Assembly: GCF_001567585.1 (NCBI RefSeq)
Contig: NZ_LRQV01000013.1
Coordinates: forward strand, 1 to 64,000
Source: Micromonospora rosaria
GTDB lineage: Bacteria > Actinomycetota > Actinomycetes > Mycobacteriales > Micromonosporaceae
Length of the DNA stretch: 64,000 nucleotides
Reading direction: 5' to 3'
Shown: positions 18,294-26,426 of the stretch, piece after piece
Position numbering within the stretch: position 1 is the stretch's first letter
How the letters are laid out: every line of letters starts with the position of its first letter
The notes under the pieces: generated by a model
Told to the model about the DNA's origin: nothing
Seen by the model: the letters and a program-made list of their open reading frames with translations, nothing else
Database searches by the model: none
Program-made: the position numbers and the translations under genes

Positions 18294-19517
18294 ATGACAG
18301 AACTGGCCGGTGGCCCGCCGGGGCTCGCCCCGCTGTGGGCGCACGATCCGCCCACCGCCGGCCCGTACCGCCTGCTCGGTCGGTTGGGCGCCGGCGGTCA
18401 GGGCGTGGTGTACCTCGGCGAGGACGAGCAGGGCGACCGGGTCGCGGTCAAGATGATCAACATTGACCTGCGCGATCCCCGGGCCCGGTCGCAGTTCATG
18501 AAGGAGATCGCCGCCGCCCGCCGGGTCGCCCCGTTCTGCACCGCGCAGGTGCTCTTCGCCGACGTGGACGGCGAGCGGCCGTACGTGGTCAGCGAGTTCA
18601 TCGAGGGCCCCACCCTGTTCCGCCACGTCCGCGAGCAGGGCCCGGTGACCGGCAACGCGCTGCACCGGCTCGCCGTCGGCACCGCCACCGCGCTCGCGGC
18701 GATCCACCGTTCCCACGTGGTGCACTGCGACCTGAAGCCGGACAACGTGGTCCTCGGCCGCGACGGCCCACGGGTGATCGACTTCGGCATCGCCCGCGCG
18801 GTGGGCGTCACCGAGACGGTGACCAGCCAGGTGGTGGGGACCATCGCGTACATGGCGCCGGAACGGTTCCGCAACGACGGCGTGGGCCCGGCCTGCGACG
18901 TCTTCGCGTGGGCCGCGACGATCGCCTTCGCCGCCGGCGGTCGACCCCCGTTCGGCAACGACTCGCTGTTCGCGGTGATGCACCGGGTGGTGCACGAGCC
19001 GCCCGACCTGCCACCGCTCCCGCCCGACCTCGACGATCTCGTACGTCAGTGCCTGGCCAAGGATCCGGCGGACCGGCCGGAGGCCGAGCACGTGCTGATG
19101 CGGCTGCTCGGGCAGGATGCCACGGCCGCCGGCCCGCACCGCCGGGAGGCCATGCTCGAAGTGGGGCACGAGACCGCCGGCGCGCCGACACCGAACCAGC
19201 CGTTGCCGATCCCCACGCCGACGATCCCGGTGCAGGCCCGTACCGGCGGGCAGGACGCCCCGACGGCGCCCGCCGCCGGGCAGGGTCGGCCCGCCGCCAC
19301 CGACGACGGCTGGGGGCGGCGGCTGCGCCGGGAGGCCACCGACGCCTGGGGCGTCTCGACGGCGATCTTCCTCGGGTCGGTCGGCGCCGCCGCCGGCTAC
19401 CTCGCCTCGGGCCTGGTCGGTGACGCCGCCGCAGCCGGCGCGGCGACCTTCGTCGTGGTCTACCTGGTCCGCCTGCTGCTCGCCGTGGCGCTCGGCGGTC
19501 GCTCCCACCAGACCTAG
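18294..19517 (+). CDS. Eukaryotic-type Ser/Thr protein kinase (PknB-like, non-RD)
   Basis: The 407-residue protein has an N-terminal kinase domain (about residues 25-285): glycine loop LGAGGQGVVYLG, ATP lysine K53, catalytic loop HCDLKPDN (H144-N151), DFG at 163-165, and APE near 188-190. The usual HRD arginine is replaced by Cys145, so it is a non-RD kinase. A Pro/Thr/Ala linker follows (about 300-345), then two hydrophobic segments (about 355-400) that should anchor it. There is no PASTA domain. The next gene encodes a substrate-binding/vWA protein, a frequent neighbour of such kinases in related genomes. Confidence 0.88.
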   Translation: MTELAGGPPGLAPLWAHDPPTAGPYRLLGRLGAGGQGVVYLGEDEQGDRVAVKMINIDLRDPRARSQFMKEIAAARRVAPFCTAQVLFADVDGERPYVVSEFIEGPTLFRHVREQGPVTGNALHRLAVGTATALAAIHRSHVVHCDLKPDNVVLGRDGPRVIDFGIARAVGVTETVTSQVVGTIAYMAPERFRNDGVGPACDVFAWAATIAFAAGGRPPFGNDSLFAVMHRVVHEPPDLPPLPPDLDDLVRQCLAKDPADRPEAEHVLMRLLGQDATAAGPHRREAMLEVGHETAGAPTPNQPLPIPTPTIPVQARTGGQDAPTAPAAGQGRPAATDDGWGRRLRREATDAWGVSTAIFLGSVGAAAGYLASGLVGDAAAAGAATFVVVYLVRLLLAVALGGRSHQT

Positions 19518-19601
19518 CCGATGGTCCGTGCGACCGATCGCCCGGGTGGCGGGCGACCGATAGGTTGACTGCCACCGGTCGACCAGCAAGGAGGCTCCCG
19601 C

Positions 19602-21380
19602 ATGGCCGCAACCTCGACGGGTCCGCGACGGTGGCTGCCGTACACGGCGGCCGTCAGCGCCGGACTGGTGGTCATCGCCGGAGCGTTCGTCCTCGTCCAG
19701 CAGCGGGCCGCCGACACCGGACAGCCCCGGGCGTCCTGCACCGTGACCCTGGAGGTCAACTCCTCGACGGAGAAGGCGGAACTGCTGGTCCAGTTGGCCC
19801 AGCGGTACAGCGCCAGCGCCCGGCCGCTGCCCGGTGGCGGCTGCGCCACGGTCCACGTCAGCGCGCTGAACTCGGGCCGGGCGGCGGAGGCCCTGGCCAC
19901 CGACTGGCGCGGCACCGGCCTGCCGCCGCCGCAGGTCTGGTTGCCGACGTCCAGCCTGTGGACCGGTCAGCTCCACCTGCTCGACCGGGCCGCCGGACGG
20001 ACGCCGCAGACCCCGGACCGTTACCCGTCGATCGTGAACAGCCCGCTGGTGATCGCCATGCCGCAGCCCAAGGCCGACGTCGTCCGCCAGCGCGGGCCCC
20101 TGGGCTGGGGCGACCTGCTCGGCCTCTCCGGCCGCGAGGGCTGGAAGAGCTTCGGCAAGCCGGAGTGGGGGCGCTTCACCTTCGGCAAGGACAACCCGAA
20201 CCTGTCCACCTCCGGGCTGGCCGCGACCATCGCGACCTACTACGCCGCCGTCAACCGGGCCAGCGACCTGACCCGCTCCGACCTGGCCAACCCGGCGGTG
20301 ACGCAGTTCGTCCGGCGCATCGAGGCCAACGTGTCGCACTACAGCGACGACTCGGTGGACCTGCTGCGCGACCTCGCCGAGGTCGACCTGGCCGGCGGCA
20401 CGAGCGACATGAGCGCCATCGTCATGCAGGAGGAACTGGTCCACCTCTACAACGAGGGCGAGCTGAGCCCGAGGGCGGACGGTCAACCGGCCCGCCGGCC
20501 GAACGTGCCCCTGGTCGCCGTGCACCCGAAGGAGGGCACGTTCAACCTGGACCACCCGTTCGTGGTGCTCCCCTCCGCCGACGAGCGGCAGCGCGCGGCG
20601 GCGGCCGACTTCCTGGACTTCCTGACCGACGGCCCCCAGCAGGAGAGCTTCACCCGCCTCGGCTTCCGCGACCACGAGCACCGGGCCTCGGCGGAGCTGC
20701 TGGACAGCGTCGGCACCGAGCCGCCGGGCGGGCTGACCTACTTCTCGCCGCCGGAGCCGCAGGTGGTCGAGGCGATGCTGAACAAGTGGAGCACGCTGCG
20801 GAAGAAGGCCAACGTGCTGATCGCCCTCGACACGTCCGGGTCGATGGAGGCGGCGGTCGGTGACCGTACCCGGTTCCAGGTCGCCGCCACGGCGGCGGGC
20901 AAGGGCCTCGCGTTGCTCAACTCGGAGGACCGGGTCGGGCTCTGGTCGTTCTCGTCAGACGACCCGGGGCGGGCACCGGGGCCGTACCGGGAGGAGGTCC
21001 GGCTCGGCGACTTCGACCAGAAGCGGATCACCAGCCGCATCGAGGGGCTGCACGTGGAGGGGGGCACCGCCCTCTACACGACCGTCCGGGCCGCGCACCG
21101 GCACCTGGTCGACCGGTACGACCCCGAACGCATCAACGCCGTGGTCGTGCTGACCGACGGCGAGAACGAGTACAGCAAGGACAACGACCTGGCCCGGCTG
21201 CTCGCCGACGTCGAACTGGACCCGCAACGCCCGGTGAAGGTGTTCTGCATCGCCTTCGACCGGGACTCGAACTTCGCCATCCTCGACCAGATCGCCAAGG
21301 CGTCGGCGGGCAAGGCGTTCGACGCCACCGACCCCGCGAAGATCGACGAGGCGTTCGTCAAGCTGGTCAGCAGCTTCTGA
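19602..21380 (+). CDS. Membrane-anchored substrate-binding and von Willebrand factor A domain protein
   Basis: The 592-residue product has one N-terminal membrane segment (about residues 12-32). A solute-binding-like domain follows (about 45-380: VTLEVNSSTEKAELLVQLAQR; GWGDLLGLSGREGWKSFG). A vWA domain covers about 400-590 with the MIDAS motif DTSGS near residue 410, and later TAL and LTDGEN. Such proteins sit outside the membrane and may bind ligands through the Mg2+-containing MIDAS; no substrate is known. The AAGGAGG site before the ATG is strong. It is probably expressed with, or sensed together with, the kinase 84 nt upstream. Confidence 0.82.
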   Translation: MAATSTGPRRWLPYTAAVSAGLVVIAGAFVLVQQRAADTGQPRASCTVTLEVNSSTEKAELLVQLAQRYSASARPLPGGGCATVHVSALNSGRAAEALATDWRGTGLPPPQVWLPTSSLWTGQLHLLDRAAGRTPQTPDRYPSIVNSPLVIAMPQPKADVVRQRGPLGWGDLLGLSGREGWKSFGKPEWGRFTFGKDNPNLSTSGLAATIATYYAAVNRASDLTRSDLANPAVTQFVRRIEANVSHYSDDSVDLLRDLAEVDLAGGTSDMSAIVMQEELVHLYNEGELSPRADGQPARRPNVPLVAVHPKEGTFNLDHPFVVLPSADERQRAAAADFLDFLTDGPQQESFTRLGFRDHEHRASAELLDSVGTEPPGGLTYFSPPEPQVVEAMLNKWSTLRKKANVLIALDTSGSMEAAVGDRTRFQVAATAAGKGLALLNSEDRVGLWSFSSDDPGRAPGPYREEVRLGDFDQKRITSRIEGLHVEGGTALYTTVRAAHRHLVDRYDPERINAVVVLTDGENEYSKDNDLARLLADVELDPQRPVKVFCIAFDRDSNFAILDQIAKASAGKAFDATDPAKIDEAFVKLVSSF

Positions 21381-21550
21381 CGGTCCGCCGCGCCACGGCG
21401 GGCCGCCCCGCTCAGAGCTGGTCGGGGCGGTCGTGGCCGGCGAAGGCGTCGCGCAGGTCGGTGACGTCCCTCGGGACCGCCGGGACGACGTGCGGCGCCC
21501 GGTACGTCTCGACGACGCGCTGCGCCAGCCGCCAGAGGACCGAGCGGCGG

Positions 21551-21877
21551 TCAGGTGAGCAGGACGGCGCCCGCCGCGGCGAGACCGGCGAGCGCGGTGG
21601 TGGCCGCCAGGAGGGCGAGCAGCGCGGGGGCGGGGCGGGGTGGTCGTGGGCAGACGCCTGCGGTGGCCGGCGGGCGGGCGGCGGACGCGCGGCGGGGCAG
21701 CACCCCGATCACCGCCACCAGGGCCCCGGCGGCGACCGGGGCGGTGACGGCCAGCGCGGCGTACCCGAGGTGGGGGGCCAGGATCCGACCCACCACGAGC
21801 GTGGCGAGCGCGGCTGCGGCGGCGGTCCGGCGCCAGGCCAGGGTGGTCCGCTCGACGTGCAGGCCGGGCCGGCTCAC
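21551..21877 (-). CDS. DUF202 membrane protein
   Basis: The 108-residue protein has the DUF202 start (ERTTLAWRRTAAAAALATLVVGR) and three membrane helices. Its GTG start overlaps the stop of the YidH-like gene (GTGA), making it the last gene of the aldolase-exporter operon. The function of DUF202 proteins is unknown. The 170 nt between it and the end of the vWA gene hold no supported gene. Confidence 0.78.
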   Translation of the reverse strand: MSRPGLHVERTTLAWRRTAAAAALATLVVGRILAPHLGYAALAVTAPVAAGALVAVIGVLPRRASAARPPATAGVCPRPPRPAPALLALLAATTALAGLAAAGAVLLT

Positions 21878-22290
21878 CCCAGCAGTCCGGCGACGATCAG
21901 GGCGCCGACGGTCAGCAGCCCGACGGCGAGCGGTACCGCCATGGTGGTCGGTGGCGGCAGTCCCCGCTCCAGGCGCAGCGCCCGTTCGGTGCGCAGCCAG
22001 CCGTACCAGGCGTGGGCCGGGGTGAGGGTGCCGAGGGCGATCAGGACGACGGCGGCGGCGAGCCGGAACCCGGGATGGATCGGGAGGTTCAGGCCCTCCA
22101 GCGCGATCCCGGCCGCGAAGAGCGCCAGCGAGGTGCGGATCCAGGCGAGGAAGGTGCGTTCGTTGGCGAGGCTGAACCGGGGGTCGGGGTCGGTGCCCTC
22201 GGCGAACAGACGCTCGGGCCGGCGGACCGGGCCGGCGTCGTCCGGTTCGTCGGCTCCGGCGGTGGGGCGGCCACGACGCAGGACGGTCAC
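21874..22290 (-). CDS. YidH-like DUF202 membrane protein
   Basis: The 138-residue protein matches YidH: DPRFSLANERTFLAWIRTSLALFAAGIALE, followed by two more helices (AAAVVLIALGTLTPAHAWYG; MAVPLAVGLLTVGALIVAG). The N-terminal 38 residues are charged and probably cytoplasmic. It overlaps both neighbours by four bases, which couples it to the TauE/SafE exporter gene. Its function is unknown; the context suggests a part in sulfonate handling or membrane stress during it (inference). Confidence 0.82.
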   Translation of the reverse strand: MTVLRRGRPTAGADEPDDAGPVRRPERLFAEGTDPDPRFSLANERTFLAWIRTSLALFAAGIALEGLNLPIHPGFRLAAAVVLIALGTLTPAHAWYGWLRTERALRLERGLPPPTTMAVPLAVGLLTVGALIVAGLLG

Positions 22291-23009
22291 AGGGACGTCA
22301 CCCCCTTGACGACGGCGAGCAGACTCCCGCCGAGGGCGAGCAGGAGCATGGCGCGACGGGCGTGGGCATCGCTGACCCGGTGGACGAGGAACTGTCCGCC
22401 GGTGAGGCCGGCGGCCATCGCCAGGCCGCAGGCCGCGACGAGCGGCCAGGAGACCGCGGGGGTGCCCTTGACCACCACGGAGAGCGTGTTGCTGACCAGC
22501 CCGACCAGTTGCACGCTGGGTACGAAGGCGCGGTGCGGCCAGCCGGTGCTGGCCGCGTAGACGGCCAGCGGCGGTCCGCCGGTCGCGGCGGTGGTGTTGC
22601 AGAAGCCGGAGGCGACACCGGCGAGGACGGCGCCGCCCCGGCGGCGCAGCAGGGGCAGCGCCCGGCCGGTGACGACCCAGAGCACCGAGCCGGCGGTCAG
22701 CGTGCCGACGCCGATCAGCAGCGCCGGGGTGGGCAGGGTCCGGACCACCAGCGCGCCGACCGGTACGGCGAGCGCCGCGCCGCCGACCAGCGCGGCGGCC
22801 AGCCGGCGGTGCAGGTGCCGGAACGTGCTGGCGAGCACGATCAGGCAGAGCACGATGGACAGGACGTTGGCGAGGGTGACGCCGGTACGCGGGCCGAGCA
22901 GCACCACCAGGAAGGGGGCCGCCACCAGGGCGAACCCCAGCCCGGTGAGGCGCTGCGCGGTGGCGCCGAGCGCCACGGCGACCACCGCGAGAACGTCGCC
23001 GACCGGCAC
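22287..23009 (-). CDS. TauE/SafE-family (organosulfonate) exporter
   Basis: The 240-residue protein has about eight membrane helices and TauE/SafE features: LTGLGFALVAAPFLVVLLGPRTGVTLANV and, in the second half, GFCNTTAATGGPPLAVYA. The GTG at 23009 starts 4 nt after the stop of the YihT-like aldolase gene. TauE/SafE proteins export sulfite or sulfonates, and such a protein has been proposed to export sulfolactate in sulfoglycolytic bacteria. With the aldolase next to it, export of sulfolactate or dihydroxypropanesulfonate is the best inference. Confidence 0.8.
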   Translation of the reverse strand: MPVGDVLAVVAVALGATAQRLTGLGFALVAAPFLVVLLGPRTGVTLANVLSIVLCLIVLASTFRHLHRRLAAALVGGAALAVPVGALVVRTLPTPALLIGVGTLTAGSVLWVVTGRALPLLRRRGGAVLAGVASGFCNTTAATGGPPLAVYAASTGWPHRAFVPSVQLVGLVSNTLSVVVKGTPAVSWPLVAACGLAMAAGLTGGQFLVHRVSDAHARRAMLLLALGGSLLAVVKGVTSL

Positions 23010-23013
23010 GGTG

Positions 23014-23883
23014 TCAGCGGGTGACGGCGTCGTCGACGATGTCGGCGAGCCGGCGCAGCCGGTCGACGGAGACGGCGGCGAGGTCGGCCTCCAGGGTGGG
23101 GCTGCCGACCACCGACGCCCAGACGGCCCGACCGGCGAGGAAGCCGGACGCGCCACCCCGGCAGGCGGTCCGCACGGCCTGGCCGAACAGGTCGGCCGGG
23201 ACGCCGGAGGAGAGGACGACCCAGGGGCCGGTGATGGCCTCGGTGAGCCGCTCGCACCCGGCGAGGATCTCCGCCTCGGTCCCCTTGCCGTGGGTGGGGA
23301 CCTCGGCCTTGTACAGGTCCGCGCCGAGCGAGCCGAGTTCCCGGGCGGCGGCGTGGATGCCGGCCTCGTGGTCGTACGCGCCGCCGTCACGGGGGCCCCG
23401 GCTGACCGGTTCGATGATGCTGACCAGGCCGTGCTCGCGGCAGCGCGCGATGAAGTCGGTGGCCAGCGCGATCCGGCCGTCGGGGGCCTCGTCGGGGCGC
23501 CAGAGGACGAGCAGCTTGAGGGCCTTGGCGCCCTGCGCCCGGACGGTGGCGGGGTCGACCGTGGGGTCGATGGCGACGTCGGCGACGAACTCGGTGGCGC
23601 TGCCGGTGAAGGCGTCGGCGGCGGCGATGAGGGCGCAGCCGGGGTCGGTGACGCCGGCTGCGACGACGGCGTCCCAGCCGAACTGCTTGTCGACCAGGAC
23701 GGCCGAGGCGTACGGGCTGAGCGTCCGGGTGGCGGCGACCTTGAAGTCGGTGAGCTGCTGGTCGGTGACGGGTGCCGACTGGTGGGCGGCGAACATGGCC
23801 CGCAGGGCCTCGCGTTGGTCGACGGCGAGCATGGCGTAGCCGCCGGAGGGGCGGGCCAGGGCGGAGGCGGGGAAGGTCGTCAC
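23014..23883 (-). CDS. yihT: Class I sulfofructose-phosphate aldolase, YihT/LacD family
   Basis: The 289-residue protein closely follows enterobacterial YihT as remembered: SGGYAMLAVDQREALRAMF, LSPYASAVLVDKQF, ALKLLVLWRPDE, HGLVSIIEPVSRGPR, GADLYKAEVPTHGKG, WVVLSSGVP, and GASGFLAGRAVWASVVG. Lys192 in LYKAEVP matches the Schiff-base lysine. Arg252 in AGRAVWASVV aligns with an arginine reported near the sulfonate site of YihT (from memory). YihT cleaves 6-deoxy-6-sulfofructose 1-phosphate to DHAP and sulfolactaldehyde. LacD tagatose-bisphosphate aldolases are the alternative, but the motif match and exporter context favour YihT. Start: GTG with GGAGG seven nt upstream. It heads a four-gene operon, divergent from a DeoR regulator. 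Confidence 0.85.
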   Translation of the reverse strand: MTTFPASALARPSGGYAMLAVDQREALRAMFAAHQSAPVTDQQLTDFKVAATRTLSPYASAVLVDKQFGWDAVVAAGVTDPGCALIAAADAFTGSATEFVADVAIDPTVDPATVRAQGAKALKLLVLWRPDEAPDGRIALATDFIARCREHGLVSIIEPVSRGPRDGGAYDHEAGIHAAARELGSLGADLYKAEVPTHGKGTEAEILAGCERLTEAITGPWVVLSSGVPADLFGQAVRTACRGGASGFLAGRAVWASVVGSPTLEADLAAVSVDRLRRLADIVDDAVTR

Positions 23884-23922
23884 GGGTCATCCTCCCGGAA
23901 ACGGAACAACGGGTGACCGAAG

Positions 23923-23939
23923 CTAACATCCTTTGTTAG
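23923..23939. promoter_or_regulatory. Palindromic operator candidate in the aldolase/DeoR divergent region
   Basis: A perfect hairpin-like palindrome, ctaaca-tcctt-tgttag, lies in an AT-rich patch of the 124-nt divergent region between the aldolase (minus) and the DeoR-family gene (plus). Such an AT-rich palindrome stands out in this GC-rich DNA. It is suited to the DeoR-type regulator acting on both promoters. A possible -10 for the regulator is TAGACT (23966-23971), with no clear -35. Confidence 0.5.
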
Positions 23940-24007
23940 AAATCAACCAGACGGGTCGGGTGGTTTAGACTTTCCGCACATCCGCCGCACAGAGAGAGGT
24001 CCCCGGC

Positions 24008-24790
24008 GTGACCCTGGAGTCCCTGCGCTACGACGGCGCTCCGCAGCGCCGGACCCAGATCATGGCCGCCCTGCGGCGGTCGGGCTTCCTCTCGGTCACC
24101 GACCTCGCCGAGCAGCTCGGCGTCTCCCCCATGACGGTCCGCCGGGACCTGCGGAGACTGGCCGAGACCGGCGAGGCGATGCTGGTCCACGGTGGGGTCA
24201 GCCTGCCCCCGGACGGGCCCGCCGGGCCCACCTTCGCCCTGCGCGCCCAGGCCCACCCGGAGGCCAAACGGGCCGTCGGCCGGGCCGCCGCCGGCCTGGT
24301 CAGACCGGGTGACACGATCGGCGTGGACAGCGGTACGACCGCGGTCGCGGTGGCGCACGCCCTGCCCGACGAGTTCGACGGCTGCCTGGTCACCCACTCG
24401 GTCCCGGTGCTGGCGCACATGCTGGGTCGGCCGCGCGCCCGGGTCATCGGCATCGGCGGCGAGCTGCTGCACGAGAACCAGGCGATGGTCGGCTTCGCCG
24501 CCCTCGACCTGCTGCAACGGATGCGGGTACGGATGCTCTTCCTGGGCGCCAGCGCGGTGGACGAGCGCGGGGTCTACGCCCGTTCCGAGGTCGAGCTGAC
24601 CGCCAAGCACGCGGTGATGGACATCGCCGACGAGATCGTCCTGGTCGTCGACGGCAGCAAGTTCACCGCCAGCGCCCCGGTACGGGTGTGCGCCTTCGAC
24701 CGGATCGACACCCTGGTCACCGACGTCGACCTGCCACCGGCCGTCGCCGACGCCGCCCGCCGCAGCGGCACCCGGCTGGTCCGCGCCTGA
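24008..24790 (+). CDS. DeoR-family transcriptional regulator
   Basis: The 260-residue protein has an N-terminal HTH (about residues 12-65: RRTQIMAALRRSGFLSVTDLAEQLGVSPMTVRRDLRRL) and a DeoR sensor domain of the isomerase-like fold (GDTIGVDSGTTAVAVAHALP; GIGGELLHENQAMVG; VVDGSKF). Such proteins respond to sugar phosphates. In Escherichia coli the sulfoglycolysis regulator CsqR (YihW) belongs to the same family. It diverges from the YihT-like gene and probably controls it. The GTG start follows GAGAGAGG, and a hairpin terminator follows the stop. Confidence 0.88.
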   Translation: MTLESLRYDGAPQRRTQIMAALRRSGFLSVTDLAEQLGVSPMTVRRDLRRLAETGEAMLVHGGVSLPPDGPAGPTFALRAQAHPEAKRAVGRAAAGLVRPGDTIGVDSGTTAVAVAHALPDEFDGCLVTHSVPVLAHMLGRPRARVIGIGGELLHENQAMVGFAALDLLQRMRVRMLFLGASAVDERGVYARSEVELTAKHAVMDIADEIVLVVDGSKFTASAPVRVCAFDRIDTLVTDVDLPPAVADAARRSGTRLVRA

Positions 24791-24798
24791 CCCCGCCC

Positions 24799-24842
24799 GG
24801 CGACGGCCGTCCGGTCCGCGCCCTGACCGGGCGGCCGTCGCC
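24799..24842 (+). terminator. Hairpin terminator after the DeoR gene
   Basis: Perfect arms ggcgacggccg (24799-24809) and cggccgtcgcc (24832-24842) enclose an inner stem ccggtc/gaccgg (24811-24816, 24825-24830). It starts 9 nt after the DeoR stop and separates the regulator from the downstream catabolic operon. Confidence 0.8.
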
Positions 24843-25056
24843 AGGGCCGGGGGTGAGGCCGGGGTCGGGGCGCCGCTGCGGGCTCCGGCCGAAAGCCGGG
24901 GTCGGCGGCCGTGCGTCGACCACGCCCCGTGGTCCCTCCGCCGGGCGTCGGCACCGCGTCGACCTGCGGTTCCATCGGTCGTTCACCGGACCCACCCCGA
25001 CCCCGGGTGCCACGGGCCCGTTTCCTCGCGCGGGGTCCGCCGGTCTCGGACACGTG

Positions 25057-25100
25057 TTTGTTACAGGCTCTTGACGAGCACGACACTGGCGTTCAAGACT
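25057..25100 (+). promoter_or_regulatory. Promoter candidate for the sugar-catabolic operon, with a TTTGTTA box
   Basis: TTGACG (25071-25076) is followed after 18 nt by AAGACT (25095-25100), a plausible sigma-70-like promoter 37 nt before the first ATG. Just upstream lies TTTGTTA (25057-25063), the same heptamer found in one arm region of the palindrome between the aldolase and DeoR genes. The rest of the gap 24843-25056 is GC-rich with nothing recognised. Confidence 0.5.
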
Positions 25101-25136
25101 GCATGCAACTTCGCCAGGTTGTGAGAGAGGGAGCAG

Positions 25137-26426
25137 ATGCGCCGGACGTCCGCAGCCGTCGGGAACACCACCGCCGTGCCGCCTGCCCCGGCCGGCTCCC
25201 CCAGCACCGCGACGGACGGCGTCGCGCCCGGCACCGCGACGGACGGCGTCGCGCCCGGCACCGCGACGGGCGGCGTCACGCCCGCCCCCGTCGCGCTGCC
25301 GGACGCGCCGGTGACCGCCGTCCGCTGCCGGGTGCTGCGGGCCCGCCCGGCCGAGGACATCGCGATGTCCTTCGCCCCGCTGACCCACCGGGTGATGCTC
25401 CTGGTCGAGGTCGAACTCGCCGACGGCGCGGTCGGGGTCGGCGAGACCTGGGCCAACTACCCGTCCTGGGCCTGGCGGGAGCGGGTCGCCACGATCCGTG
25501 AGGGGGTCGCCCCGCTGCTGGTCGGCCGGCGGTTCGCCGACCCCGCCGAGGCGCACCGCACCCTGCTGCGCCGGCTGCGCCCGCTCGGCCGGCAGTGGGG
25601 CGCGCCCGGCCCGATCCACCAGGCGGTCAGCGGCGTCGACCTGGCCCTGTGGGACCTGGCCGCCCGGCACGCCGGGGTCGGCCTGACCCGGTTGCTCGCC
25701 GACCACCCCGACGTCCGCACCGAACTCCCGGTGTACGGCTCCAGCCTCGGCCCGACCGGCGTCGCCGAGACCGCGCAGCGGTGCGCCGCCCTCGGCCTCA
25801 CCGCAGTGAAGGTCAAGGTCGGCTTCGGCACCGAGACCGACCTGGCGAACGTACGGACCGCCCGGAGGGTGCTCGGCGACGACGCGCAGATCTTCGCCGA
25901 CGCCAACCAGGCCTGGTCGCTGGACGAGGCGCTGGCGGCCACCCCCGCCCTGGTCGACCTCGGGGTGGCCTGGCTGGAGGAGCCGCTCGCCGGTGACCAC
26001 CCGGCGGAGCTGGCCGAGCTGGCCCGGCGGACCGGCATGCCGCTGGCCACCGGGGAGAACCTGTACGGCGCGGCGGCCTTCGCGCCGTACCTGCGTGGCG
26101 ACGGGGTGCGGATCGTCCAACCGGATCTGAGCAAGGTCGGCGGGATCACCGAGTTCCTCGCCGTCCGCGCGGCTGCCGCCGCCACCGGGCACACCGTCAA
26201 CCCGCACCTCTACAACGGCGCCGTGGCCACCGCCGCGACGGTCTGCGCCGCCGCCGCCACCCGGGCCACCCGGCTCGTCGAGTGGGACATCCGCTCCAAC
26301 CCGCTGCGCGCCGCCGCCGACGCGCTGCTCACCGACCACGGCACCGTCCGGGTTCCCGACCGCCCCGGCTTCGGCGTCGACCTCGACCCCGACCAGCTCG
26401 ACCGCTACGAGGAGCAGATCCCGTGA
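25137..26426 (+). CDS. Enolase-superfamily enzyme, mandelate racemase subgroup (sugar-acid dehydratase-like)
   Basis: The 429-residue product has an unusual Ala/Thr/Pro-rich N-terminus with a 9-residue repeat (about residues 22-50). A complete enolase-superfamily capping and barrel domain follows. Seen residues are the KxK pair in TAVKVKVGF, metal ligands D (FADANQAW), E (WLEEPL) and E (ATGENLY), a D in QPDLSKVGG, and the H of VNPHLY forming the His-Asp dyad. This is the mandelate-racemase pattern, whose members usually dehydrate sugar acids or epimerise; the substrate cannot be read. The ATG has GGGAG upstream. It is first in a long coupled operon; its stop overlaps the aldehyde dehydrogenase start (GTGA). 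Confidence 0.82.
   Translation: MRRTSAAVGNTTAVPPAPAGSPSTATDGVAPGTATDGVAPGTATGGVTPAPVALPDAPVTAVRCRVLRARPAEDIAMSFAPLTHRVMLLVEVELADGAVGVGETWANYPSWAWRERVATIREGVAPLLVGRRFADPAEAHRTLLRRLRPLGRQWGAPGPIHQAVSGVDLALWDLAARHAGVGLTRLLADHPDVRTELPVYGSSLGPTGVAETAQRCAALGLTAVKVKVGFGTETDLANVRTARRVLGDDAQIFADANQAWSLDEALAATPALVDLGVAWLEEPLAGDHPAELAELARRTGMPLATGENLYGAAAFAPYLRGDGVRIVQPDLSKVGGITEFLAVRAAAAATGHTVNPHLYNGAVATAATVCAAAATRATRLVEWDIRSNPLRAAADALLTDHGTVRVPDRPGFGVDLDPDQLDRYEEQIP
25205..25284 (+). repeat. 27-bp tandem repeat in the 5' end of the enolase-superfamily gene
   Basis: About 2.9 copies of a 27-bp unit start at 25205, 25232 and 25259. The first two copies are identical; the third has two changes. They keep the reading frame and encode repeats of the TATDGVAPG type upstream of the folded domain. 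Confidence 0.85.

Noticed and set aside
21412..21550. Short minus-strand frame ending RLAQRVVETYRAPHVVPAV...
   Set aside because: It looks protein-like, but no ATG, GTG or TTG start was found before it enters the DUF202 gene; it may be a remnant and is not called.
22287..23390. Longer version of the TauE/SafE frame, starting at 23390
   Set aside because: The extra N-terminal part is antisense-like sequence inside the aldolase gene; the GTG at 23009 lies 4 nt after the aldolase stop and fits the family.
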